Shown here piece by piece: positions 27,935 to 36,209 of a DNA stretch of 64,000 bases (position 1 is the stretch's first letter; each line of letters begins with the position of its first letter). A program made the position numbers and the translations under genes. Where the stretch lies: positions 110,888 to 174,887 of the forward strand of contig CAMHOY010000003.1 in assembly GCA_946186915.1 (NCBI GenBank). The letters are read 5' to 3'. Source of the stretch: an uncultured Bacteroidales bacterium (GTDB lineage: Bacteria > Bacteroidota > Bacteroidia > Bacteroidales > Paludibacteraceae). The notes under the pieces are model-generated. The model had not been told where the DNA came from. It did not search any database and saw only the letters and a program-made list of their open reading frames with translations.

Positions 27935-29596
27935 ATGAAAAACTATAAAGTTCTTTTGATAGCATGTATCGCCACATTAGGCTTTACATCATGTGTGCAG
28001 GATCTGAATACGGAGCCTATTGACCCGAATGTGTACCAGAAATTTGATCAAGACCGCATCTATTATAAGATATATGCCGGTCTCGGTACTTCCGGACAGA
28101 TAGGCCCTAACGGTAACTGCGACATCGTGGCAAACGATGAAGGTTATTCTGTATTCTATCGCCTGATGTTTGTGCACAACGAGTTCCCGACCGATGAAGG
28201 ATGGTGGATATGGAATGACGCAGGTGTTACAGATCTAAACGAAATGACGTGGAATGCAACCAATGACTTCACAAAGTTACTCTACAATCGCCTTACGTTT
28301 AACGTCACTACCTGTAACCACTTTCTGGATAATACAGCGAATTTGGGCGATGAAAAGACGCTCCGTCAACGCGCAGAGGTTACCTTTATGCGCTGTCTCA
28401 ACTACTATTACCTCTTGGACTTCTTTGGTATTCCGCCTTTTACAATGACGGTTTCTTCTGCGAATCCAAGACAATTCATTGACTTGAGTAATGATAAGAC
28501 GAACGCTGCGAAGAAGATCCAGTGCCGTGCAGCTCTGTTCCGCTGGGTACTGGATGAGTTGCTCGCTGCAGAGAATTACCTGGAGGAGGAAACAGAGGTT
28601 TATCGTGTAAATAGAAACGCAGCGAGACTGCTTCTCGCTCGCCTGTATCTCAATGCGCATGTATATGATCCGGAGCATCAATATGTCACAGAAGCAAATG
28701 CGCTCGACTCTGCGGCTCTCTACGCTAAGAAAGTAATGGACAACGGAAAATACAAACTTACAGACCATTATGCGGAGATGTTTATGGGAGATAATGACCA
28801 TAATAACGGTGCTTGCGAGGTTATCTTCGCTATCCCGCAAGATGGAGATTATATTCAATCTTGGGGCGCTTCCTCTTGTCTCGTTTGTATGACCCGTGCA
28901 CAAGGGATGATGGATTGGGGATCGGACGATAAATGGGAGTGCTTCCGCTCTTCGCCCGAGCTTGTCAACACATTCTTGAAACCTACAGGAAAAACGGCAG
29001 GAAGTATTGCGGCAGATGAGTTTGCTATGCCTGGTTTGCTCGCGGATGACCGCGCTATGCTTTGCAATGAAGCCAAAGCGGTAGCTACGGCGCCGGACTC
29101 CGTGACATGGAAAGCAACTAATACCGGAGGTGCTGCATATGGTACGGGTAACTTTAACAAGGGTTGGGCTATCTGCAAATGGACGGGTTGCTATTCAACT
29201 GGTGAACCGCGAGGAAAACATAAAAACTTCGTGGATACGGATGTTCCCCTTTTCCGTGTGGCTGAAGCTTATATGACCTATGCAGAGGCGCTCTATCGCC
29301 AAGGAAAAGTAGATGATGCAATGAACGTCATTACTGATCTCCGCGCAAAACGCCACGCTGACCCGCTGACAGGTACACTGACTGACGAAGTCCTCCTCGA
29401 TGAGTGGCTGCGTGAGTTCTTCTGTGAGGGACGTCGCCGTATCGACCTTATCCGATTTGGACAATTCTGTGGTGAGAATTCCACGAAAGAATGGGAAGGC
29501 CACACCAAAGGAAAGAGTGGTAAGTACATCGTGTATCCTATACCGAGTACAGACCTCGTGGCTAACCCGAATCTGGCACAAAACGAAGGATATTAA
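27935..29596 (+). CDS. SusD/RagB family glycan-binding lipoprotein
   Basis: 553 residues with a lipoprotein signal (LGFTSCVQDLNTEP, cysteine at residue 20). It has the family's helical TPR-like part (QRAEVTFMRCLNYYYLLDFFG; LLLARLYLNAHVY) and C-terminal signature (EWLREFFCEGRRRIDLIRFGQF). SusD proteins cap the SusC barrel outside the cell and bind the glycan. The tight pairing with susC (22 nt apart) supports the call. Length is typical for the family. An AT-rich 70-nt gap with a weak hairpin (catcatttttgatg) follows before the next gene, which might lower expression of the next gene or only separate it. Confidence 0.95.
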   Translation: MKNYKVLLIACIATLGFTSCVQDLNTEPIDPNVYQKFDQDRIYYKIYAGLGTSGQIGPNGNCDIVANDEGYSVFYRLMFVHNEFPTDEGWWIWNDAGVTDLNEMTWNATNDFTKLLYNRLTFNVTTCNHFLDNTANLGDEKTLRQRAEVTFMRCLNYYYLLDFFGIPPFTMTVSSANPRQFIDLSNDKTNAAKKIQCRAALFRWVLDELLAAENYLEEETEVYRVNRNAARLLLARLYLNAHVYDPEHQYVTEANALDSAALYAKKVMDNGKYKLTDHYAEMFMGDNDHNNGACEVIFAIPQDGDYIQSWGASSCLVCMTRAQGMMDWGSDDKWECFRSSPELVNTFLKPTGKTAGSIAADEFAMPGLLADDRAMLCNEAKAVATAPDSVTWKATNTGGAAYGTGNFNKGWAICKWTGCYSTGEPRGKHKNFVDTDVPLFRVAEAYMTYAEALYRQGKVDDAMNVITDLRAKRHADPLTGTLTDEVLLDEWLREFFCEGRRRIDLIRFGQFCGENSTKEWEGHTKGKSGKYIVYPIPSTDLVANPNLAQNEGY

Positions 29597-29666
29597 TTAA
29601 AACATCATTTTTGATGCTATATTAAACCATCAAATTAACATTATTAACAATTAAAATTATTCTATT

Positions 29667-31001
29667 ATGAAGAAATTTTATGCAATTGTAACAGCTGCTA
29701 TCATGAGCATCAGTTTGTTTGCTCAGCAGCCGACTGCAAGTGATCTCGCTGCGTATCAAAAAGCAGATCACTATGTAGCATGTTTCAGCACTCCTGCTGA
29801 CGCTACATGTAACGAGATCGCGTGGGTAGGTACCTACAACTCTTGGAACCTCCAAGATCCGGACATCCTTATCTGTGAACCTCTTCCTGGTTTCGATGGC
29901 TGGTACGTAGTTGTTGTTCCTGTAGATGAAGAGGGCAAGAACGAAGGTAAACCTGTTCAAAGAAACGAGTGTGGAAAGCTCAACTGGACTTATCAGTGCG
30001 GTAATGCGGATGCTATCTCGCTGGTTTCTGGTAGCGTAACCATCGAGCCGAATGGTGCAGAGTGTAACCTCAAAGGTTGGTCTACTGAAGAGCCGACGAT
30101 CATCACTATGACCGCTTGGAAGAACGGCGTTAACCCGTGTACGGCTACCTGTAAAGAAATTGAGTATACCTTCCGCGTGTATGATCCGTATTGTGATGAA
30201 AATCCTGACTTAGAGCCGACTCTTAAAGGTTCTTGGGACTGGGATGCTGCAGCTAAGACGATGGAATTCAAAGACTCGTACTACGAGGCTAAAATCGTTG
30301 TTGACCCGGCTACACTTGAGTTCAAGTTTAACAATGACCCTGCTGGCAGTTGGGACAACCAATTCCAGTACTTTGTTCCGGAGGATGAAGAGAACGATGT
30401 TCCGGCAAAATGGGTTAATTTCGAAAACTTTAAATTAGATCCGGCAGATCCTCAGAGTGTTTATTACACCCTTGAAGGTACTGTTATTACTTTTGACTTT
30501 TCAGATACAGAGAAGTTCCGTTACGCATCTTGCGGTGCAGAGACCGGCGAGTTTGAGGTAACCGTTAACCTCAAGACGACGGCTGATGCTCCTGCAGCTG
30601 GTGTAGAGATGGCTGGTAGCTTTGCAAGCACTGATTGGAGCGTATTCCAACCGATGGAACTCAAGGAGGGCGTTTATACTGCTACTTTGACGACCGAGGC
30701 AAGCAAAGAGTTCAAGTTCCGTGAGGCTGGTAGCTGGGACAACGAAATTGTAACGAAGGCTGACGGTAAAGGTCTTGCAAACCTGAAATTTGGTGACGTT
30801 TGGAAAGATGCTGGCGAAGGCAAGAAAGTGATCGACCTTGATTACAGCGATGCTACCGTATACTGCTGGAAAGCTAACTGGACCGAAGGTATCGAGAATG
30901 TCGTTCTGACCGAGAAGGCTCAGAAGGTGGTTGTTGACGGCGTGCTCTACATCGTTCGTGACAACAAGATGTTCAACGTACAAGGTTCGCAAGTTCGCTA
31001 A
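29667..31001 (+). CDS. Secreted carbohydrate-binding protein with T9SS-like tail (SusE/F position)
   Basis: 444 residues. Signal peptide to about residue 20 (IMSISLFAQ), no lipobox. Two related beta-sandwich units of the starch-binding/E-set type are visible, marked by FKFNNDPAGSWDNQ near 213 and FKFREAGSWDNE near 350. A first unit (IAWVGTYNSWNLQDP near 50) looks like a third, diverged copy. The end (VVVDGVLYIVRDNKMFNVQG) resembles short T9SS sorting tails. It takes the place that SusE/SusF surface glycan-binding proteins hold in Sus operons. Sequence alone does not give the glycan. A terminator follows directly. Confidence 0.75.
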   Translation: MKKFYAIVTAAIMSISLFAQQPTASDLAAYQKADHYVACFSTPADATCNEIAWVGTYNSWNLQDPDILICEPLPGFDGWYVVVVPVDEEGKNEGKPVQRNECGKLNWTYQCGNADAISLVSGSVTIEPNGAECNLKGWSTEEPTIITMTAWKNGVNPCTATCKEIEYTFRVYDPYCDENPDLEPTLKGSWDWDAAAKTMEFKDSYYEAKIVVDPATLEFKFNNDPAGSWDNQFQYFVPEDEENDVPAKWVNFENFKLDPADPQSVYYTLEGTVITFDFSDTEKFRYASCGAETGEFEVTVNLKTTADAPAAGVEMAGSFASTDWSVFQPMELKEGVYTATLTTEASKEFKFREAGSWDNEIVTKADGKGLANLKFGDVWKDAGEGKKVIDLDYSDATVYCWKANWTEGIENVVLTEKAQKVVVDGVLYIVRDNKMFNVQGSQVR

Positions 31002-31021
31002 TCAACGACTTACACACACAA

Positions 31022-31052
31022 GAATAGGGACGCTGCGGCGCCCCTATTTTTT
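31022..31052 (+). terminator. Rho-independent terminator of the glycan uptake operon
   Basis: Stem aataggg-acgc / gcg-cccctatt with one mismatch, followed by TTTTTT. It lies 21 nt after the stop codon. Confidence 0.8.
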
Positions 31053-31057
31053 GTATC

Positions 31058-31099
31058 ATTAAGCAAGCTTTGCTTGCATCATTAAGCGGCAAAGCCGCA
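31058..31099. repeat. Twin small hairpins between convergent operons
   Basis: Two units of the form cattaagc-hairpin-gcatcatt stand in tandem: gcaag/cttgc with loop ctttg, and gcggc/gccgc with loop aaa. The flanks are the same while the stems differ. They lie right beyond the beta-galactosidase stop codon. Confidence 0.6.
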
Positions 31100-33730
31100 T
31101 CATTTAATCATTCTGAATTGTCCTTTTGCACCTTTCCGAATAATAAACGTGCATTGGCCTGCAAAAACGTGCATCTGCGGCTCTACAAAACTGTCCAAAC
31201 AAGCGGCGTCGCCATTAGCGGCGGCAATAAATCCGTCTCCTTCGTAGCGAATGAGGTTATTGGCATGCGGGCAGAGGTTTCCGTTCTTATCTACCACTTT
31301 CACCGTCATGTAGCAAAGCTCTTCGGGATTCTCCTTCTCATTAGCCCAGACCACCTCCAAATGATCCGGTTCGCCGGCAGTATATATTGTCTCCCGTGCG
31401 GCTTCTTTGCCATTTTTATCATACGCCACGACCGTCATTTCTCCCTCCTCAAACGGCACGTCGAACCACATCAGCCGGTAGCGCGGTAATAACTCCGGAC
31501 GAGGCGCACTGCCCCAAACGGGAATATCAAACTCACCCACCTTCGGCATGGCACTTATGCGCGCAGCCTCATCTCCCTCCCTTGAGCGGGTGAAGAGCTT
31601 TGCTCGATCGGATGTCCGGTGGACATCCGTAGAACACCAAGGGGAGGGGTTTTCGCCCTTGGCCAGACGTTCGGTCTCTTCGGGCGTCGCAAAGCGTAAC
31701 TTGCCGTAGCTCTTGCCGTTCACAAACAACTCCGCGCTCGGATAACTCGTGTAGCAGAAGACAGGCACCAAGTCGCCCTCATTCCAGTTCCAATGCGGCA
31801 ATACATGCAGGGTCGCGGACTCTTTGTTCCACTGGCTGCGATAAAGCCAGTAGCGGTCTTTGGGCAGCGAAGCCAAATCAATAATACCGAAATAACTGCT
31901 GTGACTGGGCCATGCGTCCGTATCGTACGGGGAAGGTTCGCCGAGGTAGTCAAAACCCGTCCAAACAAACTGACCTAAAGTCCAGGGATAATCGTCCTGC
32001 AACTGAAAGTCCTGTTCCGGCAGACCCGACCATGCGCAGTATTCCACGTCATAACCGGAGGATTGGTTGTCGGGATACTTGGCGTCCGGCTGGATGACCG
32101 CAGGCGTCTTATATACACCGCGACTAGAGACGGTGGACGCCGTTTCAGAACCCAAAATCATCTTCTGCGGCAGGTTCTCATATCCCTCTATATAACGTCC
32201 CGTGCGATAATTGAACCCCGGCAGTTCCACCGCCGCACCGAAACCATTATGAATCACATACATCGCCTGGTCCATGCCGTTCGTCACAGGTCGGGTGGGG
32301 TCGAGTTGATGGAAGAGGTCCTGTAACTGCGTCACGATCTCAATACCGTCCGGCAGCACTTGGTTCCAAACCTCATTGCCGCTGGACCATAGCATCACGC
32401 AGGCGTTGTTGCGGTAGTGTTTCACCATGTTCGTCACATCCCATTTCCACCAGTCGTTGAAATCCTTGCTGTAGTCATTCTCCGTCTTGCCCCAGTTCCA
32501 TACATCGAACGGCTCGATCATCATCATCATGCCCATCTCGTCGCACAACTCCACGAGTTCAGGCGCAGGCATGTTATGACTCGTGCGAATCGCATCGCAA
32601 CCCATTTCTTTCAGCATCGCAATTTGATGACGCAACGCATCTTTATGAACCGCCGCGCCGAGTGGACCTAAGTCATGGTGGTTGCAGACACCCTTGAACT
32701 TACGCGTCTCGCCGTTCAACTGAAAACCATGTTCCGGCGTATAGGAAATAGCGCGAATACCGAAACGTGTGTTGACTTCGTCAACAAGTTCCCCTTCTTC
32801 CTTTAACCTTTCACCTTTCATCTTATACACCCGCGTACGCGCGGTATAAAGGTGCGGTGTCTCAGGACTCCATAACATCGGGTTGCGCACTTCGGCTACA
32901 CCTTGCTGCCCTTCCATGCTCGCCACCACTTTGCCCTTATACAGTATATCCGTCTGAATCCTTAACCCGTTCACTCGTTCACCCGTTAACCCGTTCACTC
33001 GTTCACCCGTTAACCCGTTCATTCGTTCACCCGTTAACCCGTTCATTCGTTCACCCGTTAACTCGTTCACTCCGTTCTGCAACTCCACTTCGATGGTTAC
33101 TTGCGCAAACTCCTTGCTCACCTTCGGCGTACGGACCAGCACTCCGAAGGTGGGAATATGAATGGGGTTGGTCTCGATAAGGTGTACATTGCGGAATAAA
33201 CCTGCCCCCGGGTACCAGCGGCTCTGTTGGGGCTTGTTCTCCAGAAACACATCAATATCCACGCTGTCGCCGGTAATGAGTTGCGGCAAAATATAGCAAT
33301 CGAACGTGTTGTAGCCGTAAGGCCAATAGACCATCTCTTCGCCGTTCACATAGACATCCGCGTGACTCATCGCGCCGTCGAAAACGAGGGTATAGAACTT
33401 GTCTTTCTTTACTTTCACGCGTGTGCGGTAGTGCCCCTTACCCATCCAGGGCAATCCTCCGCTACGACCGGTTTTCCAGGTCGGTTCTTTCTCGCCGTTC
33501 TGCACTACAATCACTTCCTGCAGATCGTTCGCGCGGTCAAAAGGACCGCTGATGGCCCAGTCATGCGGGATAGTGACGTCCTGCCATGTCGGGTTGTCGG
33601 TCGTGTCTTGCGTGAACTGCCATTGACGGAGTAAAGTGTCCGTGCGAACAGCATGCTCTCCTGTACAAGCATAAAACACCATGCTACTGATCAGCAGCAT
33701 GGCGTATAGGATATTGCACTTACCTTTCAT
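31100..33730 (-). CDS. Glycoside hydrolase family 2 protein, probable beta-galactosidase lipoprotein
   Basis: 876 residues with a lipoprotein signal (SSMVFYACTGE, cysteine near residue 22). GH2 layout: sugar-binding jelly-roll (TIPHDWAISGPF; PWMGKGHYRTRV), Ig-like domain, then the TIM barrel with KGVCNHHDLGPLG near 355, IRTSHNMPAPE near 385, the acid/base glutamate in SSGNEVWNQ near 448 and the nucleophile glutamate in LGSETAS near 526. Further C-terminal domains include a Big-type module. It should hydrolyse terminal beta-galactosides; beta-mannosidase or glucuronidase activity is less likely next to galM and galK. An in-frame 8-nt minisatellite (residues about 219-257) and two other inserts (about 301-314 and 692-719) interrupt it. 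Confidence 0.9.
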   Translation of the reverse strand: MKGKCNILYAMLLISSMVFYACTGEHAVRTDTLLRQWQFTQDTTDNPTWQDVTIPHDWAISGPFDRANDLQEVIVVQNGEKEPTWKTGRSGGLPWMGKGHYRTRVKVKKDKFYTLVFDGAMSHADVYVNGEEMVYWPYGYNTFDCYILPQLITGDSVDIDVFLENKPQQSRWYPGAGLFRNVHLIETNPIHIPTFGVLVRTPKVSKEFAQVTIEVELQNGVNELTGERMNGLTGERMNGLTGERVNGLTGERVNGLRIQTDILYKGKVVASMEGQQGVAEVRNPMLWSPETPHLYTARTRVYKMKGERLKEEGELVDEVNTRFGIRAISYTPEHGFQLNGETRKFKGVCNHHDLGPLGAAVHKDALRHQIAMLKEMGCDAIRTSHNMPAPELVELCDEMGMMMMIEPFDVWNWGKTENDYSKDFNDWWKWDVTNMVKHYRNNACVMLWSSGNEVWNQVLPDGIEIVTQLQDLFHQLDPTRPVTNGMDQAMYVIHNGFGAAVELPGFNYRTGRYIEGYENLPQKMILGSETASTVSSRGVYKTPAVIQPDAKYPDNQSSGYDVEYCAWSGLPEQDFQLQDDYPWTLGQFVWTGFDYLGEPSPYDTDAWPSHSSYFGIIDLASLPKDRYWLYRSQWNKESATLHVLPHWNWNEGDLVPVFCYTSYPSAELFVNGKSYGKLRFATPEETERLAKGENPSPWCSTDVHRTSDRAKLFTRSREGDEAARISAMPKVGEFDIPVWGSAPRPELLPRYRLMWFDVPFEEGEMTVVAYDKNGKEAARETIYTAGEPDHLEVVWANEKENPEELCYMTVKVVDKNGNLCPHANNLIRYEGDGFIAAANGDAACLDSFVEPQMHVFAGQCTFIIRKGAKGQFRMIK
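31572..31655. repeat. Large GC-rich palindromic insert, in frame in the beta-galactosidase
   Basis: C-rich and G-rich arms (ctccctcccttga, ccaaggggagggg) enclose an inner inverted repeat ggatgtcc/ggacatcc. It encodes about 28 residues (NPSPWCSTDVHRTSD and on), absent from normal GH2 logic, in a C-terminal loop. Confidence 0.7.
32789..32826. repeat. Short tandem repeat, 7-nt unit ctttcac, in frame in the beta-galactosidase
   Basis: Units cttcttc, ctttaac, ctttcac, ctttcat, cttatac encode YKMKGERLKEEGEL, a charged loop between strands of the Ig-like domain. Confidence 0.7.
32961..33073. repeat. Minisatellite, 8-nt unit cgttcacc with 24-nt higher order, in frame
   Basis: About fourteen 8-nt units (cgttcact, cgttcacc, cgttaacc in turn) form near-perfect 24-nt blocks. 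They encode the peptide MNGLTGER four times (with V for M in some copies) in the beta-galactosidase. 24 nt is a multiple of three, so whole-block gain or loss keeps the frame, but loss of one 8-nt unit would shift it. Confidence 0.92.
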
Positions 33731-33771
33731 CTTTACACTTTAAACTTTCATCTTTAAACTTTAAACTTTAC
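33722..33771. repeat. Short tandem repeat, 7-nt unit ctttaaa, before the beta-galactosidase
   Basis: Seven units (ctttaca, ctttaaa, ctttcat, ctttaaa, ctttaaa, ctttaca) fill the whole space between galM and the beta-galactosidase start codon, that is, the ribosome-binding region. Confidence 0.85.
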
Positions 33772-34796
33772 AGAAACCTGTATTCGGTCGTTTCGTCTAA
33801 TCGCTCGCCGGGAAGAAGGATGATGTTCGGGAAATCATCGTGGTGGATACTGTCCGGCCAGTTCTGCGCCTCCAGGCACACGGCGTGTTGCTCGTCGTAC
33901 ATCGCGCCGCTCTTTCCTTCGTTGCGCTCAATCCAGTTGCCGGTATAAACCTGCAAACCCTTCATCGTCGTCCAGCACTCCATGGTGCGTCCGTCCGCTT
34001 GAAGGGTCGCGGCATGGCGTAGCTCTTTCGGCGCATCGGCCGCGCACAGACACCAGTTGTTGTCCAATCCGCGCCAAGTGGCGAAGAACGGGTCGTGGAT
34101 GCGGTCGCCAATGCGAGTGGGTTGGCGGAAATCCATAGGAGTACCCTCTACGTCTTTGATCTCACCGGTAGGACAAGTGAACTCGTCGAACGGCGTGAAC
34201 CGGTCGGCATTGACTTGCAGTACATGGTCGTCGATGCGACCGCTTCCTTCTCCCGCCAAGTTGAAATAGGCGTGGTTGGTCATTGCTACAATGGTCGGTG
34301 CATCGGTCTTGGCCTCATAATGGATGACGAGCCGGTTGTCTTTCGTTGCTGTGTAGGTCACCCATACATCGAGGTTGCCCGGATAACCTTCTTCGCCGTC
34401 TTTGGAGCGGTAGTGCAACTTGATCTCATAGACGCTTTGCTCCACTACTTCCCATATCTTGGCGTTGAATCCTTCTATTCCGCCGTGCAGGCTGTTAGGC
34501 CCGTTGTTGATGGGTAAATGGTACACTCGCGGCTCTCCGTTTGGGTCTCTCAACTCAAACACTCCGTCTTTGGTTCGATTGGCCACCCGTCCGCAGATGG
34601 CGTTGAAGTAGGTCTCTTTCGTGCACCACTCTTCCGCCGTCTTAAAACCCAAGACTACATCCACCGGCTTAATCTCCCTCCCTTGAGGGGAGGGCAGGGG
34701 AGGGGTTATCAGTTTCGTGATCTTCGCGCCGAGATTGCTTACCTCCACCTTCAATCCGCCTGAACTCTTTATCGTATAGAAATGAATCCCTTTCAC
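33768..34796 (-). CDS. galM: Aldose 1-epimerase (galactose mutarotase)
   Basis: 342 residues. It interconverts alpha and beta galactose so that galactokinase can act. Motifs: NAICGRVANRTKDG near residue 76 (substrate arginine), INNGPNSLHGGIEGFNAK near 108 (catalytic His), MTNHAYFNLAGEG near 183 (second His), VLQVNADRFTPFDE and CLEAQNWPDSIHH near 312 (catalytic glutamate). A palindromic insert codes for residues 29-41 (TPPLPSPQGRE) in a region that is a surface loop in the family. It lies between galK (50 nt) and the beta-galactosidase (37 nt), in one transcript from the galK promoter. Confidence 0.93.
   Translation of the reverse strand: MKGIHFYTIKSSGGLKVEVSNLGAKITKLITPPLPSPQGREIKPVDVVLGFKTAEEWCTKETYFNAICGRVANRTKDGVFELRDPNGEPRVYHLPINNGPNSLHGGIEGFNAKIWEVVEQSVYEIKLHYRSKDGEEGYPGNLDVWVTYTATKDNRLVIHYEAKTDAPTIVAMTNHAYFNLAGEGSGRIDDHVLQVNADRFTPFDEFTCPTGEIKDVEGTPMDFRQPTRIGDRIHDPFFATWRGLDNNWCLCAADAPKELRHAATLQADGRTMECWTTMKGLQVYTGNWIERNEGKSGAMYDEQHAVCLEAQNWPDSIHHDDFPNIILLPGERLDETTEYRFL
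34672..34710. repeat. GC-rich palindromic insert, in frame in galM (PLPSPQGRE type)
   Basis: Core ctcccttgaggggag is an imperfect palindrome, followed by a G-rich arm. Encodes TPPLPSPQGREI. It is the clearest member of this family; compare VTPPDLPSREEK at 51028. Confidence 0.8.
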
Positions 34797-34806
34797 AAGA
34801 AAAAAA

Positions 34807-34848
34807 TCTTAACTTTTAATTCTTAATTCTTAATTTTTAATTTTAATC
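34807..34848. repeat. Short tandem repeat, 7-nt unit aattctt
   Basis: Units aactttt, aattctt, aattctt, aattttt, aatttta between galK and galM. The same unit type recurs at 42713 and 45703. Confidence 0.85.
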
Positions 34849-36052
34849 ACGCAAGGCGTGTTACTCCGTCTCCGATCTCTGCTACGTAGAAGTCCGCCTT
34901 CAGACCGGTCTTCTCTTCGTATTCTTTGCCGACGAATGCTTTGAAGGTCTCGATAGCTTCGTCGCGCACGAGGCTGACGGTACAACCGCCAAAACCGCCG
35001 CCGGTCATGCGGCTGCCGAGAACACCTTCCACCTGCCATGCCGATTCGGCAAGGGTGTCCAACTCTTTGCCTGTTACTTCGTAATTGTCGCGCAGCGAGA
35101 TATGACTCGCGGTCATCAGTTCGCCGAAGAGTTCAATCTTGCCTTGCTTGAGTGCTTCAACGGCTTGCGCGGTGCGCGCTACTTCGCCCACTACGTGGCA
35201 TGCACGTTTCTTGGCAATAGGGTCGGTAATAACTCCTTCTACTGCTGCCCAGTCTTCCGGAGTCAGTTCGGCGAGGAACTTGATTGGCTTCACCTTGCTG
35301 ATCTGCTCAACGGCCGTCTTGCACTGGCGCACGCGGTCGTTATAAGCACCGCTGTCCAGGTGGTGCGGGCTATGGGTGTTGGTGATCACTACTTTGATGC
35401 CCTCTAACTTCACCGGCACGTGCTCAAACTCCAAGGTGTCGCAGTTCAGGTATATAGCGTGGTCTTTCTTGCCTTGCGCACTCGCAAACTGGTCCATCAC
35501 GCCGCACATCACGCCGGCATATTCATGCTCGCAGGCCTGACCGATAAGAGCCAACTCCGTCCGGTATTGTTTATCATCCTTGTACCCGAATGGTAACTGC
35601 GTGTCGAGGCTCTCGGCCATTTCCTCTGTGAAGGCTCTGGCGGTCACAACCTCCATTGCCGCACTGCTGCTCAGACCCGCGCCGGCAGGTACATTGCCGA
35701 AATAGAGCAGGTCATAACCGCTCGCCAACTTAGCCTCCGGATGACGGCGTGCGATGATATCGATACATCCTAATGCGTAGTTGCACCATGCGCGATCCGG
35801 CTGAGGACGGATGGCATCGATAGCGATCTCGTACCTCTGCGGCATGTTCAGCGATTGGAAACGCAGCACCTTGTCCGCATTCGGGGCGATGAGTAGCCAT
35901 GCACCGAAACTCAAGGCACAGGGAAAAACGCAACCGCCGTTGTAGTCCGTGTGCTCACCAATCAAATTCACGCGCCCGGGGGCGAAAAAGATTTTCTCTG
36001 CCTTGCGGCCGTAGGCTTGCTCAAAAGCCTGATTCATTTCTTGTGTAGTCAT
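34847..36052 (-). CDS. galK: Galactokinase
   Basis: 401 residues. GHMP kinase that phosphorylates galactose at C1 with ATP, the first step of the Leloir pathway. Signature motifs: APGRVNLIGEHTDYNGG near residue 25 (sugar binding), PAGAGLSSSAAMEV near 119 (phosphate loop), CGVMDQFASAQG near 168 (catalytic aspartate) and SRMTGGGFGGCTVSLV near 357. Length is slightly above the usual 385-390. It begins the galK-galM-beta-galactosidase transcript from a well-formed promoter. No galT or galE is present here, so the remaining Leloir steps must be encoded elsewhere. Confidence 0.96.
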   Translation of the reverse strand: MTTQEMNQAFEQAYGRKAEKIFFAPGRVNLIGEHTDYNGGCVFPCALSFGAWLLIAPNADKVLRFQSLNMPQRYEIAIDAIRPQPDRAWCNYALGCIDIIARRHPEAKLASGYDLLYFGNVPAGAGLSSSAAMEVVTARAFTEEMAESLDTQLPFGYKDDKQYRTELALIGQACEHEYAGVMCGVMDQFASAQGKKDHAIYLNCDTLEFEHVPVKLEGIKVVITNTHSPHHLDSGAYNDRVRQCKTAVEQISKVKPIKFLAELTPEDWAAVEGVITDPIAKKRACHVVGEVARTAQAVEALKQGKIELFGELMTASHISLRDNYEVTGKELDTLAESAWQVEGVLGSRMTGGGFGGCTVSLVRDEAIETFKAFVGKEYEEKTGLKADFYVAEIGDGVTRLA

Positions 36053-36081
36053 AGAAGAAGATATTTATGCTAATTTGTGCG

Positions 36082-36112
36082 CAAAGATACACAAAAAAAG
36101 GCATATATGCAA
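36082..36112 (-). promoter_or_regulatory. Promoter of galK-galM-beta-galactosidase
   Basis: Minus strand: TTGCATATATGC start, TTG at 36112-36110, 20 nt, TATCTTTG at 36089-36082, with a T tract in the spacer. Confidence 0.88.
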
Positions 36113-36151
36113 GAAAAATGCACTTTTCTGTAAAAAAACATGCCTAAACTG

Positions 36152-36182
36152 TTGCATCTTTCGGAAAAAAGTCGTAACTTTG
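36152..36182 (+). promoter_or_regulatory. Promoter of the membrane protein gene at 36210
   Basis: TTG (36152-36154), 20 nt with an A tract, TAACTTTG (36175-36182). Divergent from the galK promoter, with 39 nt between the two. Confidence 0.88.
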
Positions 36183-36209
36183 CAGCACAATTTGAAACTT
36201 CTAAATTTT

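Noticed and set aside
32961..33073. CRISPR array
   Set aside because: Units are 8 nt (24-nt blocks) without unique spacers, inside an open reading frame; no cas genes are present.
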